This document shows positions 12,381-24,300 of a DNA stretch of 44,017 nt, piece by piece (the stretch's first letter is position 1; each line of letters opens with the position of its first letter). The notes below the pieces were generated by a model. That model was not told where the DNA came from and did no database searches. It saw only the letters and a program-made list of their open reading frames with translations. Source of the stretch: Zygnema circumcarinatum (taxonomy: Eukaryota; Streptophyta; Zygnematophyceae; Zygnematales; Zygnemataceae). The translations under genes and the position numbers were made by a program. The stretch spans positions 1,235,348-1,279,364 of the forward strand of contig CM074823.1 of NCBI GenBank assembly GCA_037447605.1, written 5' to 3'.

Positions 12381-15300
12381 GAGTAAGAGAGAGAGAGACT
12401 TGTTGATGTGATGCAAGAAATGACAATAAAGGATTTTGAATTCTTAGAGTAAGATGGGGGAAGGGGGGAGAAGGGGGGGGAAGAGAGATGAGGGGAGGGA
12501 AGGGGGATTGAAGGAGAGAGAAAGGGCAGGATGGGGGAAGGAGAGAGGGTAGAGAGGGGAGGGGAGGAGGGAGATGGGAGGAAGGTAGAGAGAGGAGAAG
12601 GGTGGACTAATAGAGCATAAACAAAGTTTGCAACCTTGAAATCTCGTTCTTCAGAACCTCTCAAGAACCCAACAAGTCGAACGACATAAAACATTTTTCG
12701 ACCCTCAAACCACGACAAAGCTCTAACATTGCAAACAAAGAAAATGCAAAATTCATCCCTCTTGCAGATGGGTTCGTAAAACTCACCCAAATTTGGTTGC
12801 AATAGACTCTCCCTTGGGTGTTCTCTTCTGTCATAGACAATATCCATCCTCTTAGAACCGGAACAGTCGGCCACTTCTAACAAGTCGAACAGTAAAAGTT
12901 CTCGATCATTCCATGAATTAAGTAGCTCTGATACTATGCCGGCAGGCAAGCAGGGCAAGTTGTTCATCATTTCTTGATCAACAAGGGATAGATATCGGAG
13001 AGATTTTGCTCCCAGCTGCTCTGCGATTTCGTTCGGAACATCGGAATGAACTAGTTGACGGAATTGGACTCCACTACCTGCTGAACAAACATTGGGTTTT
13101 GTCAAAATAGGTTCTAGAAAAGACATAAGAAAACAACCTGAGAAGAAAGAGAGCTAAATATCGAGGTATGCTGGAGATTTTAGGAAGGCTTAGCAAAGGA
13201 AAGAGCCCACTGGAATGAGTATGATGAGTGTAATGTAAAAGAAAAGGAGGCATGCAAGAGTGGACAGTGAGGAGATTGAGGAGAGATGGAGAGGGAGAGG
13301 GGAAGAGCGTGGGAGGGGGACGAGAGGAGAGAGGGAGAGAGGGAGAGAGGGAGTGAATGGAAAAGGGAGAGAGAGGGAGGGAGGGAGGGAGGCAGAGATG
13401 GAGGGAGGGAGAGTGGGAGGAGGAGAGAGAGGGGTGTGTCTGTCACATCATCATACCTGGAGCATTTCCTGCAAGCCATGTTGCATCATTGAATACCAAA
13501 TCTTTTGCCGGTGTTAAAACTCCCCCTGCATCCGGAATGAGTACTGAGCCCCCAATTGCCTTTAACCCTAATCCTGTTCCAGTTGTCCCTACTTCCACAA
13601 GTGCCTCTATTACCCTAATAGAAAAACTCCTTTTTTCTGGGGTTAAGGGCTGCCCCTTAGCATCTTGAGCCATAGTTCTCAAAACCCTTGCATAGTCCTT
13701 AGCATCAAATGCTTCTCGAACTCCAAGAGCAAGCAAAAGTTCTCTATGGGCTGCGATTTCGGAGGGAACAATGTGTAAGTAGGGATGAAAATGTGCGGGC
13801 GAATCGAATGCAAGTTGGTTGGGTTCAACAAAATTATCTCCCACCCAAACCCATGCAACTCCCTCAAGTATTGATCTCACAACTTCTATCTCCGGCTTAC
13901 GTCCGATCTTCTCCAAGTGTCCAAAAATCGACGGAATTTCTTTGGATAAAATTTCAGCAAACATCTCTAATTCACTCTTTTGCCTGCCCATGTTAGTAAG
14001 GAGAAGGGCTCCCTCTCCCCTCGCTATCATTGTGCTTCCAACCCCATCATTTTCTCGAATTCTTGATTCCATATCATCTTCTCCTTCTCTCTCCCTCTCC
14101 TCCTCCTCCTCCTCCTCTCCATACTCATCAACCTCCACATTCTGCCTTCCCTCCCCTTCTGCATCATACTCTTCATTTCTCCTCCCCTCTTTGGCAGCCC
14201 CATTTCCTTCTCTCTCACCTTCAAGTACTGCTTCTTGAAACACCACATTTCTATTCTTCTCCCTCTCTCTCTCTCTCTCCGTACACTCGTTAAAAATTCG
14301 AGAAAGTTCAACTAACTGTATTGCAAGATGAGCTGCATTTGGAGATTGATTCCATCCCAGCTTAGTTTTAAGGCTTGAAGACCTTATACTTCCTTCAAGA
14401 ATTCTCACAGACCTAGAAACAAGCCATATATCACTTTTTGGCCTGGTTAATCGTGGTGGGGCTATAGGGCTTTTATTATAAGCCCAAGGAAGATTGGGTT
14501 CAGGAGGTTCAATAAGAACTGGGCACCAAGAAATATTACTTATCTCCTTCCAAAATTCTTCCTCTCCTATATCTCCATCAGCCATTCCTCTCCCATCCTC
14601 CTCAACCCCACTCCCTCTCCTTATTCCTCTCCCACTCCCTACCACAAACGGCCCATCATTGATATCTCTCCAAGGATCCATTAAACTGCTTTCTTCTCCG
14701 AATGGATTCCAGTTTCTCTCCCTCTCTCTCCCACCCAATCCCAAATCTCTCGCTGTATCCCATTCCTGTTCTTCAGCCCTGAATTCTGCTCTATCCCAGG
14801 ATGTATTTTGTGAAGAATTTGGCTGAAATCTGAGTTGTAAAAGCTCTTGATTATCTTGAATAAGTTGCCTTTCATCCAAATGGGCCAATAAAGCGTGAGC
14901 CCTCCTTATTGCTTCTGCTTCATTTGAATTTCCAATCAACTGTACGGACCGAGCACTATCAAGTAATCCCTTTCTGTTCATCTCTCGTTGCAGCCCAAGA
15001 ATAGCCAAACTATCCAAAGCAGAAGGTGTGGAAAATTCATTGAAAGGGAAAAATACATCATGATCGAGGAGTGCTTTAAGCTCTGAAACTCGCGGGTCAT
15101 AAAGCCTGTGGAAAATAACCGGAGGAAATAGTCAGCTGATAAGTAGTCACTTAGTCGGTCAAGTCAGTTCAGTCAGTTACATGTACTGGATGCAGAATTT
15201 TACAATTGTGCATGCATACTTCTTCACTGAACCGCTCTCTTCTGTTATCTCCATTTTGAATTTGATCTTCCATTCCAGAACTCAGCATCCCATCAACTTA

Positions 15301-18300
15301 ACAACAACATGGCAGGAGAAAACAGGAAGCAGTACTCTTATCCTTTAATACCTTATTAGATCTAATTAGTACCTAATTAGTTTCTTCGTTAGTTCCTATT
15401 AATTCCTTATTAGTAGACATGAGGTGTAGCATTATTATTAAAGATTCGTAGAGATATTGTACAGATTATTAGTTATTAGTGCCTCATTGGTTCATTAATA
15501 GTTCCTTATTAGTCACTTATTAGTTCCTCAATAGTTCCTTATTAATCACTTTAGTCCCGTCATTACCTGCTCGGAGCCATCAACTCTCCTTTCGAATTCG
15601 GCACGAATTTCAACTCCCTTAATGCTCCAATAAGGCTCGAATCCTCCCTTGCTAAACTATGCAACTCCTGCAGAACTTTCCGCATAGTTCTGGAAATCAG
15701 CTCCGGTACAAAATCGCCAATGCAAGGAAAAACATGGTCTTTATAAAAGGCTGTCCGAGTGATTTCCTGAACCCCTAAAACCTTCGCCAAAACTTCCCAC
15801 TCCTTCTCTGAATCGGCCCTTACAAAACTTCCTCCCAATAGCCCTTCATCCACACCAGTGGGAGCAAAGAAGCGTGAATTTGCTGGAAGATCAACAAACC
15901 TTCGGCCACCTCCTGCAGAAAGAAACGGGAGAGAGAGTGAGTGTGGGAGAGGGAGAGGGAGAGGGAGAGGGAGAGGGAGAGGGAGAGGGAGAGGGAGAGG
16001 GAGAGGGAGAGGGAGGGGTAGAGGGAGGGGTAGAGGGAGGGGTAGAGGGAGGGGTAGAGGGAGGGGTAGAGTGAGGGGTAGAGGGAGGGGTAGAGGGAGG
16101 GGTAGAGGGAGGGGTAGAGGGAGGGGTAGAGGGAGGGGGAGGGGGGAGGGGGGGGGGAGGGTGAGGGAAAGGAGGGAAGGAGAGAGAGAGACACAAAAAA
16201 CTGCAGCAACAGAATAGCTTTCCACTTCTTTCAAAAGCAAAGCTTCCTCACCTGGTATAGTCCCATAGGACTCATATATGGGCAGCATCCTCAATGTACG
16301 AATCCTCGCCTCATTCATTTGCCTATCTACAAACCACTTAGACTGCAACAAATAGCTTCTCAGCTCCCTTCTCTCTGCATCTGAAGCTCCATTCAAAAGC
16401 TCAGCAGCTGCTTCTGCTGTCATCTCCCTCTCTTCCCTTCTCTCTCCCTCTCTTGTCTCTTCCCTTCTTCTCCCAGAAGCAGAAGCAGAAGAAACAGCCA
16501 TAAGTGAATCTAAAACCCCAAAAGCTGAAGCTTCCAATACAAATTGGCTAAGTCCTGGGTGCTCAAGAGGCATGTCCGTACGAGTGAATGCTACCCCAGC
16601 TCTCATCAACAAACTCATCAGATTTTCGCTCCATTCTCCGTTCCGTACAATGGGAGAGCCCCTCTTTAGCCTCCTTAACGACCCATCAGCAGAAGGAAGA
16701 ATGGGCCACTCAGAAAAGGTATCCAAATCCACTGCTAAACGACAATTTCTGTTGAGGTATATCCATAAATTTCGAATCCATTCAACGGTCGGATGCCCAT
16801 TTCCTTCTGCACTTGTCTCTCCAGCTTCAGAACTTCTCTCCATTGAAATAGGGACACTTGATGGTGGACTCCACTCTACCACCTCTTTCCCTCTCCACTC
16901 TGTTGGAACAAGTCTAGGCATTAACTCCCCTAATAGAGAAGCTGAAACTATCTGAAGATTTGTCATTCCACACTTAGCAATTCCCAGAAGTCGATTGTGC
17001 AAAACTGGGTCTAATTCTCCGTCTACAAGCATGTGTTTAACCCCAAATTCCAACAGCTTTATCTCTTCTTGGTTTGCCACAATGATCTTCTCTCCAAATC
17101 GGCCTCTTATTATGGTACCCAAACTCCCATCTGCTAAGGGCAAAAGCGATAGCCCATGCAGCTTATCTCCAGCCTCAGAATCCTTCACATCTAAAAGGCA
17201 ATACTTTAAGGCAATTTCCACATTTTCTTTTCCTCCCAAATCTCTTTTGAGACCACCCACAAAGGTTTTTCTCAACAGCTGAGGAGTCAAATATCGTAGG
17301 TTTGGGCAAACCTCAGAAAACATTTTGACGATACCGATCGGAGAATTGACCACAGGAAGCTGAGCACTGACTAAAGCTTTGACCAAACCCTCCCCTTGGT
17401 CAAAACCCACATCCGGAAAAACCGCTCTTTTGGCTGAAATCCATCTCCCTCCCGCAGCTTCCGTATAAAGGACCGGAATCTCAAGCTCTGAAATTGCAAT
17501 ATAGACCTTGTGGGAGAGAGATAACCAAGGCTCTTGCAAAGGTGGTAGAGGCCATAGAGCATGAAATTCATCACTTAATCCCAAACAACAAGCAGCTTCC
17601 CCTAGTAGTCTAGCATAAGCAGGACCGGCAACATCCTCCAATAAGCAGTGATTCCAATTTGATCTCAATCTTCCTCCCCCACTCATATCATCTCCATACC
17701 ATATGTCTCTTCTGTTTGAAGATAGCTCAAAATAGCCATTCACATGTACAGGCAGTCCGATCTTCATTGGAAGAGGGAGGAAACAGAATGCCTTTCCTTC
17801 TAGCCTCTTTTCTCGAGTCGATTCTGGATCAATTTGGACTTGAATTTCTCGATTCATTCCGATATTCTCTTCCCCACTTTCCGAGTCGATACTGTCGATA
17901 TTACCGATACTATCTCCTTGACGCAGTTTAGCAGCAATCCCTGCCCATGGAACAAAACCTCGAGATCGATTTTCTGGATTAATAGCATAATCTCTTGCTT
18001 GCCCTCCTCCCAATGCATTACATATAAGCCATGAACTGCTTCTAAGACCCTCTCCAGGTGTGACAACTGTCACGTTTACTTGCCCACAATGCCATGGGAG
18101 CTGACCCTCCGTTGTCCGTTGCAGCTTACGGTAAAACTGTTCCTTGTCAATCGGATTGTTAGGATCTCCCCTAACAAACTCATAAACTGAACGCATAGAA
18201 AAAGGCTGTTGGAATGCATTCTGATGCTGCTGAAGGAGTTGTTGTTGTGAGAGACTGCCTGCAAGCCAAGGGCCCCTAAGAGGCCTATCAATCTGTGGAA

Positions 18301-21300
18301 TAGAACGCTGAATTTCGTACAAAAGTTCCATATCTTGACTTGTTTCCTCCCTCACAAACACTCGAATTCTTGAAACATTTCTTAAGAACAATAGAGCATC
18401 GGCTGCACTGGACTGAAACGACTTGAAAAGCTCCAAAACTTCTTCTGTTGCATATGCCTCCTGCTTGATTTCTGATTTGGGAGCTGTAACAGCAGTCCGT
18501 AAAGGAAAACGGAACAGAGTCCCAGGGAACGGCCGATGTAAATCGCACCCAAAAAGGAGATAGGGTCGAAATTGATCTGGAAATTGGTCTAATAACCCTC
18601 TGCCCACAAAAGAAATTTTCAGACCCGGATGAGAGGGAGTGATTCCGGGCAAATTTGTTGCATGCGGGTCAAAAATAACGAGAGTTTGGCCCGAAACAAA
18701 TCCCGGAACGTCCGTAAAATGATATACGGAATTAAATCCGAGTCCGAATCGACCAATTGCACTTGGCTTTTCCAGTTTCGAATCTTGACCAATCCGACTA
18801 ATTGAGTAGAGGTCTTTTTGGGTAAAAATGGAGTCATTGAAACAATATAGAGCGGGCCCCTGCCAATCTGCCATATTAGGGGATAAAACTGAACTTGTTC
18901 CATAATTTCCCCTATCAAGCAAAAAGGCTACTTCTCTCGCTCCAGCATCATCTGCATTTTGAACCAATTCACACAGAATTCCGGGCCCATCTGCATACAT
19001 TTCGACTATATGCTTTAGTCGAGTGGTCAAAGCTTCATGTTGACCAAAAGCTTCCGCTGCTTCATGCAGAGATAGGTCCATAGAAATCGCACTTTCAGCC
19101 AGCATAAGTCGTCTCAGAGAACGAACCCCTAACTTTTCTGCAACATCATTTGAGATTTTTGAATGGACAAATCGAGGTCCGGCAGATGGCACTACCCCTC
19201 CTCTTGCACCTCTCCCTCCTCTCCCTCCTCCTCCCACTCCTCCCCATCCTCCCTTTCCTCCTCCCCATCCTCCTCCTCCTCCTCCTCCTCCCCCTCCTCC
19301 CTCTCCTTCCCCTCCTCTACTCCCTCTCCCTCCTCCCATTGGAGATCCGATGAGCCCCCCTCCCAAGCCTAAGGAGTTTTCTCTCACATCTTCTATACCC
19401 CCTCCTGAAGCAAGCCATGGAGCATCATTATATACAAGATCAGCAGCCGGTACAAGAACAGCTTTGGAATCAGGACAATATATCCCTCCTCCCCATCTCC
19501 CACTCCCACTCTCACTCCCATTCTCTCCCTCCCCAGTTTCAGGAGCACTACTAAAGTGCATATCAGCCAAGTGCTGGACAAGCCATATTGAAGCTTCAAG
19601 CAGGCGAGGTTCAAGGGGCATTCCTCTATTGTCTTCTGCTATTACGTGAAGAAGTCGAATGTATTCAGTAGGGGTTAAGGTTTCTCTCACTCCCAGCTCT
19701 AAAAAGAGGTCTTTGAAAGCTCCCAAGTCCGAGGGAACCACTAGGAGATATGGGGCTAAATTAAGAGGGCCGGAAAATGCACATTGGTGTGCTGTACAGA
19801 AACTATCTCCCACCCAAACCCATTTGGCACCCTGCAAAAGGAAAGACAGAAAAAGAGAGGAAAAAAAAAGAAACAGAAAGAGGACAGAAAGAGGTTTAGG
19901 GCACAGGGATAAGGGTGTAGGGTTTAACGATTAGGGTTTCATCAAAGCGATGATCATTAATGAGAACATAAAATTTCGTTTCTTTTTCGTATCTCTTAGG
20001 AATAGAGGGAGCGGGAGATGGAAAGAACAAGAGAGAGAGAGAGGGAGAGAGAGAGAGAGAGGCGCACATAGAAAAAGGGATCAAGAGAAGTGGCAGACGG
20101 AGAGAGAGGGACAAAGAGAGAGAGCGCGAGAGAGGGAGAGAGAGTGAGAGATGCGGCATTTTACCTGCAAAACAGCCTTCACAATCTCCATCTCCTCCTT
20201 TCCCAGAAGCCCACTCAAAAGCTTATAAAGCTGCGGAACAGCTGTAGCCAACGCTTGGCCCAATTCCTTCCCTTCTGACCCTTCCTCCACTTTCAATTTT
20301 CCCAATTCCAAAAGTTGAGCTGCTAGAACACTACCATTGGGTTTTTTAGACCAGCCAAGTTTTGAACATAAAGCAGCAGACCTACATTCCCCATCTAAAA
20401 TTCGCATACTTGCCGAAACTAGCCAAGTATCGGTCGATAATCTGACTAACTTCGGAGGAGCAGTCGAAGAAGCAACGGCAGGCCAAGGAAGTTGAGAAAA
20501 TGGAGATTGGGTAAGAACAGGAACCCAACAAATGGTGGAAATTTCATGCCAAAATCGGTCTAAATTCGCAGTTTCCGCCTCGGCTTGCTCCGAATTTTGA
20601 AACAAAGAACTCACTTTTGTGAACATTCGATTGAAGGCTCGATTGACATCGGAATCAAAGGGGGGTGCTGAAGTTGGGATGGTTAACCATCGGCCAGAAT
20701 TAAGCTCAAGATAGGCTAAAAGTGCTTTTCCCCGAATTCTAGCCCTTTCAGAATCCACATTCAAAAGTTCTTCAACTGCCCGAGCCGACTGTAGGACTGT
20801 GTCTGTAGTTACAGTTGTGCGCAAACCCAACCCTTGAAGCATATCTAACACACCAGAATCGGTAAATTCACCACTTGGGAACCAATCCCCATCTCCCAAT
20901 AGCTCTCTCAATTCACTGTTTCTCGGGTCATAAAGCTCATCTGCTCTTCGTAAAACTCCAGTTTCAGAAGTGGGTATAAAAGAAAGTCCTGCAATAGCTT
21001 CTCTCATGCTTTTATCCACTGAACATAATTGGGGCAATTCTCTTAACATAGAGAGGGTTGTCCGGTTTCGGAGGTCGACTGGAAGGTCGTGAATCTTAGC
21101 CATAACTTGAAGCTTATAAAATGCTGTTCGAGGCAAAGATTTCACTCCCAATGGACCAGAAAGAACTTGAATTTCCCGCTCACTTGAAGCTTTTAAGAAT
21201 TCGGAATTCAGCAAAGCTTCATCCACACCTGAAGGAGGCAAAAATCTAGCCTTCGGACCCAACAGATGTACGAAATTAGCACTCGATCTTTCCGTATTCT

Positions 21301-24300
21301 TCTGCTGAATTTCCGCTGCATTTCCAGCATTTCCCGTACCCACATCTGATGAAATTTCATGAGTCTGAAATTCATATGTCTCAAAAACAGGAATGCTTCG
21401 GAAAATCCTGAGCCTTTCTTCGTTCATTTGGTTTCCTTCATACCATTTGGGCTGGTAAAGAAATTTGCGTAAAATTCTCCGCTCCTCTGCTGAAGATGAC
21501 GCTAGAAGTTCCGTGAAGTTCGAGCGATTTTTATGTGCAATTGCTGCTAAGGAATCGAGCACACCCATAGCTGTGAAGTCATGCACATAAAATCCTATTT
21601 GTGGATGTTCAATTGGAATATCTCTTCGAAGGAAATAGCAGCCCAGTTTGCGTAATATCTCCATCAAGCTTCTCTCCAGGTTTGGCCTCCTCTCCCTCTC
21701 CCTCTCCCTTCTTCCAACATCCTCTCCCTCTGCAGCTGAATCAACTCCTTCTCCACTACCACTACCACTACCACTACCACTACCACTACCACTACCACCA
21801 GAAAGGATCTCTCCTTCCATACCTTCCTCAGTTTCATCCAATCCCTTCCACTGCAATATCCTCGATATATCTCTTTCCAGAGAGCAAATCTTCTCTCCTT
21901 CAATTGGCAATAAGGGCCAGCCCTCTAAAGATGAGAGTGTTTTGAAATTTGACCGAATATATTGCCAAAAGAGTTTTAGCCATTCTTCTGAGGGGTGCGA
22001 TATGGGACTTTGAGGCCAGGTATATTCCCCTCCGTGCCGAAAATTAGGAGGAAAAAAATTGGGAAGAAGTTGCACAAGTAAAGGGCCAGAAAGAAGGCGG
22101 AGATTCCCACCTGCAATGTACAAACCCATGTTTGAATAATTATTGGGGCAAGTATAGCAATTAAAGAGGAAAATTTAAAGGAGTTTAGGAAAAGAGGGGG
22201 GTAACATGCTAACATAATCCCCAGAAGAAGAGAAACCCAAAAAAATCAGGGCCTAGAAAACCTTTTTGAATCTGCATGGCAGCTGAAAGACAAAGTCTAG
22301 CTCAGAGTAGAAGAGGCGGAAGAGGAATGATCGCAAGTGAACTTCGGACAGAGAGCGAGAGACAGAGAGAGGGCAGAGGGGAGGAGAGGAAAAGAGAGGA
22401 AACGGTAAGAAAGAGGGGAGAGGGAGAGCGAGAGAGGGAGAAGAAGAGAGAAAGAGAGTGGCAGGAGGAGGGACTGGGGCATGGGTGAGAAAAGAGAAGG
22501 ATGGTGAGAAAGAGGGGGGGAAGGGGAGGGAGAGGGAAAAGGTGCGGGAGGAAGGGAGAAGGAGAGAGGTGGGAGAGGAGGGGTGTGTGTGAGTAAGTGG
22601 GAGAGAGTGAGAGCGGGAGGAAAGAGGAAATGTGAGTATACCTACCTGTTGATAGCTGAGCAATGTTGGTAAGCCTTTCTAGAAGCTCAGGCTTGACTCC
22701 TCTGTCGATCACCAACTTCTCCATTTTCCCCTTCATGAAGAGGTCATATTCCAGCCCCTCTCTAGCCAACACAATTTCCTCCCCCAACATGTTGAGCCCA
22801 AACATGCCCAAACTTTTGTCTGCTAGAGGGGCTAATCTTAACCCCATCAAAGCTTCAGCTGCTTCATCATCAATAACATCCCCTAAACAGTATTCCAAAA
22901 CAAGCATTGCATGGGTCCGATCTTCCAATCCATTATGTATTATTGGGGCTCTCATATGGTCTCGGATTAAGGAGGGAAGAACCACTTTTTGCTTGTTATT
23001 TAAGGAGTATCGAAAGAGAAGAGTTTTCATTTCTTTGGGAATGCGAACGATAGGCAATCCTTCTTTGATCAGAGCTCTTTCCAACCCGTCCGCATCGGAA
23101 AATTCTTCATCATGATACAGGGCAGATGGTGGAGATATCCATCTCCCTCCTCCTTGTACAGATACTCCACCTCCTAATCTTCCATTTGCCTGAGTGTATA
23201 ATAGGGGAAATTCACTTATATAGGAGTAGAACTTAGCCACCATACTCAACCAAGGCTCGGCGAAAAACCCCATAGGAAAAAGGGAAAGGTAGGTCTTCTT
23301 AAGCCCCACAATCTTGCAAGCTTCAAGCATGAGTTGTACATAGGCAGGAGCAGCTACATCTTCTAAAAGGCATCGATTCCAGTCTGATCTTAACCGCCCC
23401 CCTCTATCCATATCTTCTCCATACCATATATCTCGTCGGTTGGACGAGAGTTCAAAGTATCCGTTCACATGAATAGGAAGGTTTGTATGAACAGGGAGAG
23501 GGAGGAAACAGAAGGCTTGGCCTTGAAGTGGTGTATCTTCAACGAGTTCATCCTGTGTGAGGAAATTAAACAAGTATTCAGATAGGGTATGTTGGGATTA
23601 AAAATTTAGTGTCAGCTCCTGAAAGATAAGTGGAATTTGGTAGGAAGCTATTCTGTTTCCCAAACACTTTTTATGAATCTACATGCAGACCTGCTCAACA
23701 GCCTCCCTCCCTCCCTCCCTCCCTCCCCCTCTCCATCTCTCCCTCCCTTCCTCCCTCCCTCTCTCCATCCCTCCCTCCGTATTTGGATAAAAAAAGGAGT
23801 CAAAAAAAGTCAAATTCAGAGCAGAAAACTCACCCGATTTTCACTTCGTTCATCATTGATAGAAATCCGAGCAGCTGTTGAAGCCCAAGGTGTGAGATTC
23901 ATATCATATTGTTTGGCTGCATTTCTTGCCATTTCCCCAATTCGACTGGTAGGAGATCCCATACTTTGCGATATCAAAAAGGAGTCAGTTTTTCTATGTA
24001 CTTCACTTGAGCCTCCTCCCATCAACCCCACTCCTTCACTACCTCTCTCTACCTCACTGATGAACCGAATATGGTACAAATCATTCACATTTCCGGGAAT
24101 ATTTGCAGATCTGGCCCCTCCTCCCGAAGGTGAAATAGCAGAAGCTGCTGCAGCCAATCGGGCGTAAGCTTGTCTATGAAATCTGAGAGTCTGATCAGGT
24201 GAATCTATTCGACATCGAAATGTGCAATTTGGATTCAAATCACCAGGCAACCACTCGTATATTTCGACAACTTCCACACTTTTCAAGAAAAGGAGAGAAT

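Noticed and set aside
12254-12780. Extension of sacsin exon 10 through its donor into a long open frame
   Set aside because: The conserved text jumps from NLG to FQGPS across a GT-AG intron; the extension becomes Ser/Leu repeat and then stops.
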